Shown: piece after piece, positions 22,581 to 35,119 of the stretch
Position numbering within the stretch: position 1 is the first letter of the stretch
How the letters are laid out: each line of letters starts with the position of its first letter
Assembly: GCA_001910725.1 (NCBI GenBank)
Contig: MJGA01000017.1
Span: forward strand, 186,001-250,000
Reading direction: 5' to 3'
Source: Phanerodontia chrysosporium
Taxonomy: Eukaryota; Basidiomycota; Agaricomycetes; Polyporales; Phanerochaetaceae
Length of the DNA stretch: 64,000 nt
Made by a program: the position numbers and the translations under genes
The notes under the pieces: generated by a model
What the model was told of the DNA's origin: nothing
Databases searched by the model: none
The model's input: the letters and a program-made list of their open reading frames with translations, nothing else

Positions 22581-24219
22581 ATGAGCCAAGATCAAGACGA
22601 ACTCGATCGTCCTATCAAGAGACGTCGCACCTCGCCGGCGTCCTATGCTGTCATACGCCGCACACAACCCCAGCCACCTATCTCGTCGCTGCCCACTGAG
22701 ATCCTCCTCGACATCTTCCGTTACCTGTCCAGTATCCCAGGAAGGGCGCCACATCTAAACTCTGGTTCGCGGTGACGCATGTTTGCCAGCGGTGGCGGGA
22801 CATCGCGACTTCAAACAGTACCCTGTGGAGAACGATCGTTATTCGACGTCGAGGGCTTCGCCGCGCAATGCTCGCGATAAGCCGATCTGGAGAGCTCCTG
22901 CTAGATGTCCTGGTTACGTGGGCGTCCAAAACCATGCAGAGTTTTACCTCCATCGGTACGCTGTCCTCGATGTAGCCGAGCGCATCCGTACACTCGACAT
23001 AGAAATCCCAGAGCTAGACTTCGGGTCATTGTGCGTCGACCCTCAGTCTATCTCTGCGCCACATCTGCGTTCGGTGCGGCACGACGGGGGTCAACTGGGA
23101 GGTCTCGGCGTTCTGGAGTGCCTCGACTACCCCACGCTCTCCAACATCGAACGCGTAGAAATCACGCCGGTGGACATGTTGACTCCGGCATTGTTGGACG
23201 TGTTACAGCATCTCACCTCGCTGAAACATCTCACGATCATATCTACCGGTCCATTTCAACGTCCTCGCTTGGAAGATATGCTACAGGTTCTGGAGTCGCG
23301 TCCCTCACTGGAAACTCTCTGCGTGGCATGCAACTTCAGTCTCGACGATCATGTGTCTGACCGTATCCCAGACTCTCGCCGAGTCGCCCTCCCAAACCTG
23401 CGACATCTTACACTGCCTGAGGACGTGAACGACAGCAGTCTTCTGCTGCATCATCTTGACCTCCCTCCACTCACACACATCGCCATCGGCACAGTCACGT
23501 TCCCCACGGACAATATCTTTTCGCTCTATAATTCCGACGCCTGGCGATCTCTCATCACAACGACCTTTGCACATGCAGTCGACGCATCGCGGCCACGCCA
23601 CATGCTGTCCGTTGCAGATATATTCGAGTCGCCGTACCTCGCAGACGTCCGCGTCGCGTGCTTCGGCGCCGACGAGGCTGACCCGAACCCCGTGTGGGAC
23701 ACGGCGGCGGCGCCTTCGCACAGCATGCGGGTATGCCTCCGCGACCCTTTGGCCTACATCGACGTGCTCTACAAAGAGCTGCTCGGGACCATCGATGTCC
23801 TGCACCTGACAGACATGCGCGTCAACGCTAACCGTCCGCCCTACACTTTACTCCATCTCAGGGACCACTGCACCAATGTCCAGAAAATAAGCACCAACGA
23901 CTTGCCGCCTGGAGACTTGTCCTTGCTTCTCACCGGCATTGAAGGGGATAACGTACCGTTTCATAAGCTGCACACGCTTGCCATCACCTCCATCTCCTGC
24001 GAACCATGTTCCTTCGATGAATCCGACATCTGCGAACGCTCGAAGTGCTTCTGCTCGGTTGCATCTGCTCTGAGACTTCGTCACGAACAAGGCCATGCTG
24101 TCTCAAAGCTCAACATTGGCGTAGTTATGCCTCCGTTGCCGGACAGACTCATCAAGGAGATCACTCCATTTGTGCTCGAGGAGATCACGTACGTGACGCT
24201 TCCCTCGAGCAAAATCTAG
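22581..24219 (+). CDS. F-box protein 1
   Basis: Begins MSQDQDELDRPIKRRR, then the F-box ISSLPTEILLDIFRYLS and the typical VTHVCQRWRDIATSNSTLWR. A long C-terminal region with loosely repeated leucine patterns (IRTLDIEIPEL, SLKHLTII, LPNLRHLTLPEDV) is probably the substrate-binding part. It would act as an SCF ubiquitin ligase adaptor. No intron is needed. The frame slips twice (near 22756 and 22950), and one extra base at each site joins the three parts into about 540 residues. The C-terminus runs cleanly to 24219. Confidence 0.8.
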
Positions 24220-24302
24220 GTAGAATATCCGCTTAGAAAGGTTGTCATGTACCTTCAGCACTATAGAATACAACACGATCCGAGAGAAATGTGCACATTG
24301 TT

Positions 24303-25924
24303 TCAGAAACGTACCCTACACGGAGGCTTCTGCTCCTTCTCTCCGCAGAGAAGAGATGCACGCGCAACCGAATACCCGACAACCTTTGAGATATTCCTGA
24401 GTGCCGCAGCGAGCCGCAGATAGTGAACAATCTCCGGCTTCCATTTCCCGACAAGGGCCACTTGCTGCACTGGGCGTGTAGACCGCTGGCGTGCAAGAAC
24501 CGTCTCCAAGAACCCCTCCACGCAGTTGTTCGTCGGCCCGCTACATTCGCCAGGGTATGCGGCATCCTCGTCCCATGCGCGGTTGTGGCGGGAGCACAGC
24601 CACATGCTGGTGCAGGGGTCCTCCACGCTGACCCTCTCGAGGCCCGGGAAGGGCAGGACGCCGTCCGACGGCAGGAGCAGCTCGCGCGGCGGGGGGTGCA
24701 CGAAGTCCAGGTCCGTGACGCGGGTGAGCGGCCGGATGACTTCCAGCAGCTCCGTCCCGACGACGGGGCTGGCGTGTTCGACCCGGAGGCGGCGCACGTT
24801 GTCCAGGCGCAGCGTCCTGCAGACCCGGCTCAGGGCCCCGTCGGACGCCGGGATGTACAGCGCGAACGAGGCGTCGACCTCCTCGCCCATGACCTGCCGC
24901 CGCGCGCGCCCCGAAAGCAGCGTCCAGACGAACATGTGGATGCCGAGCTCGAGAAGGTCGTCCTGTGTGAAGTGCGGCAGGATGTACGTCACCACCGCTT
25001 GGAAGAGCAGTTCCTGCTCCTCGGGAGGCACCTTTCCGTGATTATGGGACGTCTTGCAGTGCAGAAGGGACGGCAGGACCAGCTGCGAGATGAGGTACGC
25101 TGCGTTCTTCGGGCAGCCGTCGAAGGAGAGCGTCGTCAGCTTCGCGAGGACGGTCGGCCTTTCGACTGGAAGCCATTCCGTGCGTCTCGGCACCCAGACC
25201 TGCAGCTCTTCGAGATCGGTGAGGCCGGCGAGAATATCGAGGAATTCCGGGAGCGGCGGCCAGACAGTTCCGGATTCGGCCATGCCGCTATGGAAGTCGG
25301 CCGCAATGGTGAGCGACCGCAGGCGTGTGCAACTGGCGAGCTTGTGCCACGTCGCGATGTCGGCGATCCCGGAGCCCAGCCGGAGAGACCGCAGGTTTTG
25401 AGCGTCGAGGAGCGGGGTCCAGAAACGCTCGGAGGCCGACAGCATGCAGTAGTCGACCGCGAGGGCCTCAAGCCGCGGCAGGCGGACAGGAGCGGTGAAG
25501 TGGCTCTCGATGCCCTGCGGCGCCCCTGTGGCAATCGACGTCTTCCAGAGGACGAGCGAGCGTATGCGGTGCCCGTGGTCCTGCACCAGCGTCAGCAGGC
25601 CCGCGTCCCGGAAGCGCCCCACTCCACCAGCCAGACGTCGAGCAGCGCCTTGCCCGACAGCCTCAGCGCATGCTCTCGGTAGCCTGCCGGCTGGTGGTTG
25701 AAGACGATGGTCGCCCACAGCTCCCGCGTGGCCTGCGCTACCTCCCGCCAGAGCCGGCAGACGTGCGTCAGCCTGAGCGCGGTCGTTGCGTGGCACCTGT
25801 AGTGGATTCGGGGTGGCCTGCGACAGATACAGGAGTGAAAAATACGCGAGAGGAGCTCGGGCGGAAGGCGCAGGATTGGAGCGTTGTGCCCGAGTCCAGC
25901 CAGGGCGAGACATGATGACGGCAT
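24303..25924 (-). CDS. F-box protein 2
   Basis: The start MPSSCLALAGLGHN is followed by the F-box ILRLPPELLSRIFHSC and LTHVCRLWREVAQATRELW. A leucine-rich C-terminal half follows (LPRLEALAVDYCML, LRSLRLGSGIADI, RLRSLTIAADF, LTTLSFDGCPKN). One frame slip near 25620, at a GGGGC stretch, separates the F-box part from the leucine-rich part; the rest is one long frame ending at 24303. It is presumably an SCF adaptor. It points towards F-box gene 1, so the two genes are convergent with about 80 bases between the stops. Confidence 0.8.
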
Positions 25925-26436
25925 TTTGAGGAGCGTATGACTGGGGCACAAGGGATAGGTAACTGTCAGTTGGTTGATGTAGCTCAGGAAGGCGGGGAGC
26001 ACGTACATGTTCGAACAGTCGAGGATATATGTCGAGCATGCCGGCCTCACGCCCCTTAAAAACATGTGCATTACAAAAGCTCAACGATCGCTGGCTCCTC
26101 AACGCCTTTGGTCGGAGTGATCGTGGCCGTACTCGCCAGGCACAGTAGGACAAAAGTCAATGAGGGATGCACTCTGAGAGGCCAAAGCATGGTGACGGCC
26201 AAAGAGCAGTGACAGCAGTTGACGAGTATTCGCATATCCAGCAGCCCTGTCTCACACTCGGCATTGACTGGAGGGTGAGTGATCTGCATATATGTATGAC
26301 ATACGGGAGACATATGTCGTGTAACAACGTGCCGTACGGGTTACTTGTTAGTGCCTATTTGTTGTTTTCCAGCAGTTACCACCATTCAGTGTTAGGAACT
26401 TCTATTCAATTAATAGCACAGAGACACATACTATCG
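25925..26436. other. intergenic
   Basis: Upstream of F-box gene 2 and downstream of the second BTB gene. AT-richer sequence with no gene seen. Confidence 0.5.
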
Positions 26437-27640
26437 TCACCTCGAGTCTACTATATCACTCTGCTCTATTTCCGCTGCGGGAGGCCAAGGCCGCACCCCG
26501 AAAATCAGGCCCAGCTCCTCGAGTGCCTCTTGTCTCCTGCCGTTAACCGCAGCCTTAAGGACCGCATTGCACGGCAGGCACATCCCAAAGAATTGAGTCC
26601 CATCGACATCCGTCTCTTCGTCGATCCAGGCGTCGAGCAAGTCGAGCGGGGCAGGCATCGCGAAGCACTCGTGCATGATGCCCTCGAGCACCATCGTGCG
26701 AAACGCCGAGGCGCAGCGTTCTGCGTGCGTGCACGCGCGCTCGCGCGGGAACTCGTCCGGGTCCATGAGCATCGTCGCGATGCAGCTCATGACGCGCGTG
26801 TTTGCCTCGAGCAGGCGCCGCGTCGCGTGCGCGCACAGGCGTAGGTCCGCGGGCGCGAGCTGCACGCGCGCGCCGCCGTACTCCGCGCCGTCGTACAGCA
26901 CCGCGGGCTCCAGCCGGCAACAGTGGTACAGCGCCATGACGCGCACGGACGGCAGGTCCAGCCGCGTCGCGAGCTCCGCGGCCGCGACAGTGTCGGCTTC
27001 GGTGCAGTGCACGGGGTTGTCAGGAGACTCCTGGAGGTAGTGCAGGGGCTCTGACCAGATGTTCTCGGAGCCAGGTCGGCCGGAAAGGCAGCGCGCAAAC
27101 GCGCAGACGCCTCGTCGAGAATCGCCCGCACGTCGTACTTTTGCGCGAGTAATGTGACCCCGCGAAGGTCAGGAAACTTGATGCTGACTCGACGGTCAAA
27201 AAATAACCTATGATATGGTAAGTTGTACTGTAACGAGCCGAAGATTGAAAGCGTACCTGTCCTGGCCATACATAATGAGCAGCAGTCTTGCGAAATCTGT
27301 GCTACAATCGTCTGTGCAGAAGATGGAACAATCTTCATGCGAGTCATCCAGTATTTCGTGTGTGTCACCTCTTTCGAGAGTTGTTACAATGATAGAGTGT
27401 TGGGTTAAGACTGAACGATGGACTTTGAAGGTTAAATCGTCGGCCACGATGACCACATTCCCATCGTCAAACCAGAGCTTCTCATGCCGAACAGGCGATG
27501 GCATAGTTTCAGGAACAGCGCTCGACTCGCCAACCTTCCTCTTCTTCCGCGCTGGCGATAGGCTTCATGTCTTGTGCATCCTTGGCGTGCTGTGGATGCC
27601 TGACGACAACGTAGTAGGTGTATGAACTTTAGTCTCGAAC
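26437..27640 (-). CDS. BTB/POZ domain protein, copy 2
   Basis: Exon 1 has RHEKLWFDDGNVVIVADDLTFKVHRSVLTQHS and ends LLLIMYGQD before an intron of about 45 bases (near 27210-27255). Exon 2 starts LFFDRRVSIKFPDLRGVTLLAQKYDV and carries VMALYHCCRLEPAVLYDG, PCNAVLKAAVNGRRQEALEELG and GVRPWPP. The domain order, intron position and C-terminal motif match BTB copy 1, so the two genes arose by duplication. A missing base near 27070 splits exon 2 into two frames. The N-terminus before MPSPVRHEK has a basic RKKRKVGE stretch that could be a nuclear signal, and it appears to follow a splice acceptor, so a short upstream exon is missing from this call. Confidence 0.78.
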
Positions 27641-28368
27641 AGGGGCGGTTGATATTGCTTCACTTACTCTTTTTTCTTTGTGTCTTTCATGTTCTTCTTT
27701 CTCACCCAGTTCCCAGCTATCTCAACGTGGCCAAGATAGGTTAGGTGGACATTGCGGTTCAAGAAAGGACGGAGGTCCCGGCGATGCTCGCTACCCGGCC
27801 GGGCGCCGGACGCCACGATGATCGCGAGTGAGCGCCCGCCACTCCTGCTCACCTCCATCCTCGTACTAGTGGTCCACATCTCATACTGCCCGCTTTCTTT
27901 GTTCCTCCAAGCTTGCCTTAGGCCGCAGCGGCCTGCACTCTACTGCTTTCAGAACTTACAGATATGCCTCACCTCCGTGGACAGTGGATATCTAGCGCAC
28001 TCTGATCGTGACGAACTGCTGTCCTTCTCTGGGGCGCACGACCTGTCGCACATCCTCTAGGACGCTCAAACGATGCCGTCGCGGCGACATCACCTGCTCT
28101 AGCGTCACAGTGTCATGAGCAGACTGCTTCCTTGAGCCTTCGACCGGCCCGCGTCACATGCAAGAAGTGTTGGCGAGTATCGGAAGCCCGCCCACCTGGC
28201 CTTGCATACGCGTGTCACGTCGTACGGACCCACCTGACGGCCGCACTGTCGCGGGATTGTTGATGTCTCCGGAGTTGAACCTTTCGCTCTGGCGACTCAC
28301 GAGGATATGTAGGTGCGCGACTCGCTCTGCTCCGTCTGCCTGGCGCTCACCTCGCCGTCGCATTCAAG
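27641..28368. other. divergent intergenic region
   Basis: Lies between BTB copy 2 (-) and the DUF5695-like gene (+). No supported gene. Confidence 0.5.
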
Positions 28369-31344
28369 ATGGGTTTCTGGCTGCGTCTGCTCTCTGCGAC
28401 GCTCCTTACGATTCAAGTCATGGCTCAGCAACCTACCCTTGGTTTGTCGGATGGCTTCATCTCCTTCGAGACTCCTACCTTCTCTGTGCAGCTTGTCAAG
28501 GACTCTCAGACCTTGTACTCTCTCAAGCCGAAGAATATCTCTGGAATTCGATTTCATACCTTCAGATATGATGTCACTACGCCAGTATAACGGAAACTAT
28601 CACCTTGGAGACCTCACATTCAGAATCCGTCCTGCAGGCTCACAAGAGTGGATTACAGGCGACACTTCAGTCGCTCGAAAGCCCGTCACTTCTCAGCCAA
28701 GTTCAGGCTCGACCGTCGCTTCTGCCAACCTCGCGCCTACCCTACCATCGACATCTTTGAATGTCACTCGGCGCTGGGATGTGGATGACAACACTCTGCG
28801 GCTGCTCTTCGATATCACAAACGTCGGAAATACATCCCTTGAGATTGGAGCTCTAGGTGTACCGCTCGAGTTCAATAACGTAAGTCACTCAAATTCTCTA
28901 CACTTCTCCTGCTCTCAGACTTCCAGAAAAGATCTTCACAGGTCGCACTGCGCATCAACTAACGAACTATGCAGTCTCTTCGATCCCTACATTGGCCAGG
29001 ACGCAGGCTACGTTCAAGTGACTCCACTCCTAGGCATATTACCCCCTCTCGTCGTCACCCCGTCGCCAAGTCTCCTCTCGAGGGTTGGCGCTTTCTTCCC
29101 GAAGCCACAAACACGGCTACGGCCTACCAGTCGCAGACGTTCGAGGGCCTGTACGAATGGATGTTTCACACGCTCGCATACGCGGAGAACGAGTGGAAAG
29201 ATGTCACGCCATGGAACGCGCCGTCCTCTGCGATGCTTGCGCCCGGTGATACGAGGTCATACGGGCTTCAGTTTAACCTTGCGCCCTCCATCCGCGAGAT
29301 AGAGGATACCTTACAGGCCGCCCAGCGTCCGGTCGCCATCGGTCTTCCTGGCTACATCATACCCATGGACCAGCCCACAAAACTGTTCCTCAGCTATGCT
29401 AGCGGAGTGCAGAGCCTCTCTGTCTCACCCGACGGAGCCCTTTCCTGGGTGCCAAACCGCGATCCGCGCACCAACGCCTGGGTGGGCTACACCCTCACAG
29501 GACACACGTGGGGCCGTGCACGGCTGACGATCACCTATGCGGACGGCACCGTGCAGACCGTGCATTACTACATCACGAAGCCCGCCGCGACTGCCCTCGC
29601 CGACCTCGGGTCCTTCCTCACGACCGAGCAGTGGTTCGACGACCCCTCAGACCCGTTCCGCCGCTCGCCGTCGGTCATCAGCTACGACCGCGAGGCGAAC
29701 GCCGTCGTCAAGGACGATCCGCGGGCGTGGATTCCAGGGCTGAGCGATGAGGCGGGCGCGGGGTCGTGGCTCGCCGCCGCGATGAAGCAGTTCGCACAGC
29801 CGAACGCGCAGGAGGTTGCGAAGCTCGAGCGGTTCGTGAATGAGACGCTATGGGGCTCGATCCAGAACGCGGATGGAAGCGTGAAGAAGGTGCGTACATG
29901 TCCTGCTATCGCTGTGCATATATTGACGCATATATGCACTTTGTGTAGTCCGTGTACTTTTACCAGCCTAGTCTAGTGCCGAATTACACCTATCCGAGTA
30001 CTATCGACTGGGGAAACTGGTGGTCGTGGGACCAAGCAGAGTCGTTTGCGACGGACCGTGCGTACGACTATGTCCATATCACTGTAAGTCTATGCCGAGA
30101 CCATACCACGTGTTGTCTCTCATTTCCGTCCTCAGGCCGCGTACTGGGCGCTCTACCGCGTCGCACGCAACTATCCCTCTCTGGTCAATGTGCACAACTG
30201 GCAATGGTATCTGAACCAGGCTGTCTTGACTGTCGAGCGCATGACGGCGGGCGACGTTGGCTACACAACCGATGGGCTCATGGACGAGACTGTCATCCGG
30301 TTTTTATTGGAAGACCTGAAGCGGGAGGGCCTTACTGCGAACGCGAGCCTTGTCGAAAGTCGCATGCAGACGCGGGCCAAGCTCTGGGCGACTGAGCGGT
30401 TCCCGTGAGTGTCCTCACGTGTACCGAGTCCTGGAGTCGACTGATGCTTCCATCCATACCAGGTTTGGGTCAGAGATGGCATGGGATTCTACAGGCCAAG
30501 AGGCGTCTACACTTGGGCGACGTACTTCAACGACACTACTACTGCCCAGAACGTCATCAGCTCCATCATTGCTTATCAGCCAACTGTGCCACACTGGGGC
30601 TACAACGGAAATGCTAGACGCTACTGGTATGTCTCGCCCGCCCTGCCGACCGTTTCATCCGTTGATCACGGCCCTAGGGATAACATCTACGGCGGGAAGC
30701 TCATGCGCATCGAGCGGCAGATCCATCACTATGGCAGCGGGCTGAACGCGCTGCCGCTGATGTCGCAGTATCTCTCGTCGCCCTCCGACCTCTACCTCCT
30801 GCGCGTCGCGTACGGCGGGCTCAGCGGGCCGCTCTCGAGCATCGACCAGGGCGGCTTCGCAGGCGCGTCCTTCCACTCCTTCGCGGACACGCTCGCCTGG
30901 GACGCGTACTCGGGCGACTACGGCCCGAACTTTGTCGGGCACGCGCTCGGCACCGGCACGCTCCTCGTCGAGCACCCCGTCTTCGGCTGGCAGGCCCTCG
31001 GCGGTGCGCTCGCCGCGAGCGGGACGCAGGTGCGCGTGCAGGCGCGCGACGCGCTGCGCCGCCGCGTCTTTGTGGCGCCCCTCGCTGCGCTGCTCAGCCT
31101 CGACGCGGGTGTCTTCGAGGCGTTCACGTTCGATGCGGAGGCGCAGACGGTCGAGCTGACGATGGCGGCGGCGCCGTCGGGCGTCGCCGGCGCTGCGAGT
31201 GCTCCACACGCGCGACTCGTCGTATCGCAGACTTCGACGGCGCCTGGCTCGCGGCTGTTGAAGCCGAGGGAGGCGTTGGCGCAGGATGCTGGCGCGTGGG
31301 TTGTGCCGTTCAATGACGGCGTTGCGACGGTGGTGCTTTCGTGA
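28369..31344 (+). CDS. secreted DUF5695-like protein, possibly a six-hairpin-type glycoside hydrolase
   Basis: The N-terminus MGFWLRLLSATLLTIQVMAQQP is a plain signal peptide. The body has SLRQYNGNYHLGDLTFRIRP, RRWDVDDNTLRLLFDITNVGNTSLEIGALG, AGYVQVTPL, FEGLYEWMFHTLAYAENEW, LGSFLTTEQWFDDP, VPHWGYNGNARRYWYV and ERQIHHYGSGLNALPLM. The acidic and aromatic composition fits a large extracellular enzyme; I judge it DUF5695-like from memory, and no catalytic residues are established for that family. At least four introns are present (near 28880-28960, 29889-29948, 30085-30135 and 30406-30460). There are two frame breaks: one extra base near 28545 and one missing C near 29060. The stop is at 31344. 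Secretion next to a sugar transporter gene fits a role in carbohydrate use, but this is only context. Confidence 0.68.
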
Positions 31345-31538
31345 TCAGAGCCAACATGGACAGTACCGGCTGGAGGAGTCTCATGGCGGTCAATGTGTGG
31401 GAACTGTTCGATGGACAGCGATTTGCTGATGACCTGTTGGTGGTATGGATATACTTGTACAAGGTATATGGGTAAATTACAACGCAAAAATCCGAGCAAT
31501 CAGAAATGCAATCATGAGCGACAGCTGCGGCGGCCACG

Positions 31539-33483
31539 CTACGACCCGACGACCTCGCCCTTCTCCTTGTCCTCGCGGATGTCGACGGACGCGGCGGCGG
31601 CGTGCTCGTGCAGCGGCTTGTCGGACGGGCGCCACTTGGCGGAATGCCACGGCTTGATGCCCGCGCGGTACATCTCGTCGACCTCCTCGAGCGCGAGGCC
31701 CTTGGTCTCGGGGATGCACAGCCAGACGTAGCCGTAGCCGAAGACGAGCATGCCGAAGAAGATGAGCAGGATGAGCGGCCCGATGTCGTTCGCGATGCGC
31801 GGCGCGAAGAACGAGAGGAGGAAGTTCCAGATCCAGTCTGCGCCCCGTGCGTCAGCGACCTCTGGTCCCGCGGTGGACGAATCGGGGGTACGGGCGACTC
31901 ACTCGTGGCGCTGCCGAGCGCAATGCCCTTCGGGCGCACGCGCAGCGGGAAGCTCTCGCCGAGATACACCCACGGCGTCGGGCCCCAGAACATGCTGTAG
32001 CTGAACACGTGCAGGATCGCGAACGCGATGAGCGTGTTCCCGCCCGCGCGGTTGCGCGCGGTGAGCGTCGTCGGGTCCGGGTTCGTGCCCGGCGGCGGGA
32101 GCGTGAAGTGCCCGACGAGGCCCGCGATGAGCGCGCAGACAGCCTCGAGCACGGACCCCGTCAGCAGCGAGCTCCGCCGCCCCATCGACTCGATCAGGTA
32201 CAGCGCCGGGATCGTGCCGACGACGGACGCGCCCCCGAGGATCGCCTGGATCGAGTACGGGTCGAGCGACGTACCTGCGCTCTTGAAGAACGTGTCGCCG
32301 TAGTAGTCTGTGTTGCACGATCAGCACCTCATACCAACAACCAGGGTCGAGATGGACGCACAGTAGAAGTTCTGGCCGTTCAGCTGCTGGATGAACTGGA
32401 GCATCATGCCGTTGAGTGTGCGCTTCCAGAGCATGTTTCGTGTGGAGAAACACTCCATCCATGTTGCTTTGCCGCCCTCGTTCTCGGCGCGAATGCCGAA
32501 CTCGAGCTCGTCAATAGTCTCTATGACTAGCAGGTCGTCCTCCGGAACGCTGTTGAGCTGAGCGACGACCCTGCGTGCTTCCGCTTCTCTACCAGTGCCG
32601 AGGAGGTGACGCCTGCAAGGGGTCAGGGCAAAGCAGAGAACGGTGAGTTAGTTTGGACTCACGGTGATTCGGGTAGGAAGAAAATGCCCGAGAGCAGGAT
32701 CAGCCCCCAAAGCATCTGAAGGCCGACTGGGATCCGCCATGACGCAGAGCCTTCAATGTGGTGGGTTCCCAGATCGATCATGTAGCTCACGAAGATGCTA
32801 AGGAGAGACCTACATCAGTCTATGGCAACTCCAGACCGCAAAGAGATGCGTACCCAATGATGATTTGCAGCTGATACAAGACAAGGAGCATACCGCGGAG
32901 CTTCTTTGGTGCAGTCTCTCCATTATATAGAGGAACGATGGCTACATGCAGTGGTCAGCCATGGCCATCCGGTCAGAGGCAATAAACGCACCTGACAGGG
33001 CACCGACACCCAAGCCAGCGATAAATCGTCCTATAGTTATCTGCGCGATAGAGAAAGTGGTGCCGGTCTGAATGGCGGTTCCAGCAGTAAAAATCGCAGA
33101 CCAGAGGAGGATGGAGCCGCGCCGGCCGAATCGGTCTGCAGTGAACGCCTGGCCGAGCGCGCCGACGAATGTGCTAGATGGCAAATGTCAAGAGATGGGA
33201 ATGCGCGAGTGAACGGAGGCGTACCCTGCGGAGAGGAGGGAAGTGATAATGGATTGTCGTGAAGGAGACAAGCTAGGTGTTCCGTTTGCGTCAACTTCTC
33301 CAAAGCGTCGCTGGAAGTCTGGCATGATCAGACATCCCTGTGGACATTATCAGCTTCTCACGTCAGGAAGGAGATAAAACGGTGACGCACCGAAATAACA
33401 CCAATGTCGTAACCGAATAGGAAGCCACCGAAGGCGATGAATATGGCCAGCAGGATTGCCCTGCGATTTGTCGGAACGGCCAT
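31539..33483 (-). CDS. MFS sugar transporter (sugar porter family)
   Basis: A plasma-membrane sugar/proton symporter with about twelve membrane segments. Family marks are DRFGRRGS after helix 2, a GRFIAGLGVGALS segment, FFLPESPRHLL before the central loop, QQLNGQNFYYYGDTFF in helix 7, and IPETKGLALEEVDEMY at the C-terminus. The start ATG (33483, MAVPTNRRAIL) lies 64 bases downstream of a TATATAA box. About seven short introns interrupt the gene. A cytosolic tail of roughly 45 residues ends EDKEKGEVVGS. The QQLNGQNFYYYG motif fits hexose-type or related sugar carriers; the exact substrate cannot be read. Confidence 0.9.
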
Positions 33484-35119
33484 GATGAAGGATTCGTGGA
33501 CGAGGAAGCCTGCGAGGACGCGCCTGGGAAGAAGCGGGGCCCCACCTTATATACTGAGGGCGACCTGAGAACACCGCGCAGGGGCAGATTGACTCTGGGA
33601 GAACCCTCCTGCCGGTGCAAGGTGGGACATGACCTGTCCGCGCCTGCGCAACGGACCGCGGCCGCGCGACGCACGGACCGCGAAGATCAAGAGGGAGAAA
33701 GAAGCATGCCGTTCGTACGGTGGGACGGCCTTGACGCCTGCGCGCCGTGGGAGGCGCCGCAGCGGGACCGCGAGCGTAGCATCGGCTCGTGCGAGGGTGA
33801 CATCAGTGGGCGTGCATGTGACCCTGGACGACCCTGAAAACGGCGAGGACGTGCGAGATGTAGGACATTGTAACGATTTCCCGAACGCAACAGTCGGCCC
33901 CAGAGCGCGCCCATGGCGTTCCCAGGCAGCGCAGAGCGACGGTCTTGCTTTTATGCTCATACGCGCATGCCAATCGTGGCCGATACTCGGCTTTGAGATG
34001 GGGGAGAGCTTCGGAAGTGGCTTGGACCTGGCCATCAGTGTACGGTATCGCCCCGTGGAGAAACTGGGGTAGTCTGGGGTAGCATGCCTTGGTGGAGCTT
34101 CTTCCGCCGGCTATACAGTTCTGCGGCGGTATGCGCTCATCGTCAGCGACGGTGTATGTACAGCCAGGCCCCACGGCAAACAACCTTCACATACCGGAAG
34201 GACAAGAAGGTCTGCAGGCCAGAATCAGTGATGACCTTGCGGTGTCGAAACAGAACGCACCTTCCACTCACTGGCACGATGAAACACTCGATTGCACGTG
34301 AATTCTACGCGAGTTCGCAGAAATCTCGGCCTGAGAAGATGATGTGGGTGTAACCAACAATCGCATACACAGTTTCGCAGCCTTTGAGCCGGGTCTTCCG
34401 GAGAAGTTGTATGCAGGTGAGACTCAAGTTGAAAGGAGCAGGAGGATGCCATAGCGACACCCATTAGGCGCCCTGTTCGTGGCGTCAGTGTGGTAAGCGC
34501 CGGAATTGACGCATTCCTCTGTTAAAACCACGGTCATGTCTGGACTTGACACACTCGTTTTAACCCAGAATATACACCAACGCTTATCATTTATATGCCA
34601 ATGTGAGGTTATGTTAAGCTTTTTACGTGCTGTTGTTTGTGAAACTGATGATATCAAAGTTGTTGTGACGATTTTCGCTGCTACTCAGATATAGTAGTAC
34701 CCGCCGCTCCGCCAGTGTACTCGCAGGCTCCGTCGTCGATATCGAGGAACAGCTCTTTGAACGTCCTCTATTCTATAGCCTTGAAACAAACACCGTAAGT
34801 TTGAGTGCTGCCGTAGGTCTCCAACATCAATTGCAACACTCGTACAATCATCATGTCGTTGGGAAGCTACGTTTCAAGGTATGATGAATCCAGACCGTGC
34901 ACCATCCATACTCAAAAATAACCCTCAGCATAGCCATCTGCCTAACAGCGGTCACCGTTCCGCTGTCATATAAGTACGCAATGTCGTGCTCCAGTGCCCG
35001 CTAACGCTGTGCGTTACTTTCCTTCGCGTCCACTTGCCTTTCCTTCGTTGCGCTTGCGCAACCCGGTTTACTACCCATCTTTCGTATCTCGTAACGTTGA
35101 ACGTCGCTCATTCTTTACC
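33484..35119. other. long divergent intergenic region
   Basis: Promoter space for the sugar transporter (-) and the GPI protein gene (+). It carries the transporter TATA box (33547-33553) and a catataag box near 34967. No supported gene; the reading frames here are short and lack family features. Confidence 0.5.
33547..33553 (-). promoter_or_regulatory. TATA box of the sugar transporter gene
   Basis: Reads TATATAA on the minus strand, 64 bases before the ATG. The tight spacing fits a short leader. Confidence 0.55.

Noticed and set aside
24423..25682. 419-codon open frame on the + strand
   Set aside because: It is the antisense shadow of F-box gene 2, and its translation is Arg/Glu-rich low-complexity without any motif.
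31847..32530. 227-codon + strand frame
   Set aside because: Antisense shadow of the sugar transporter.
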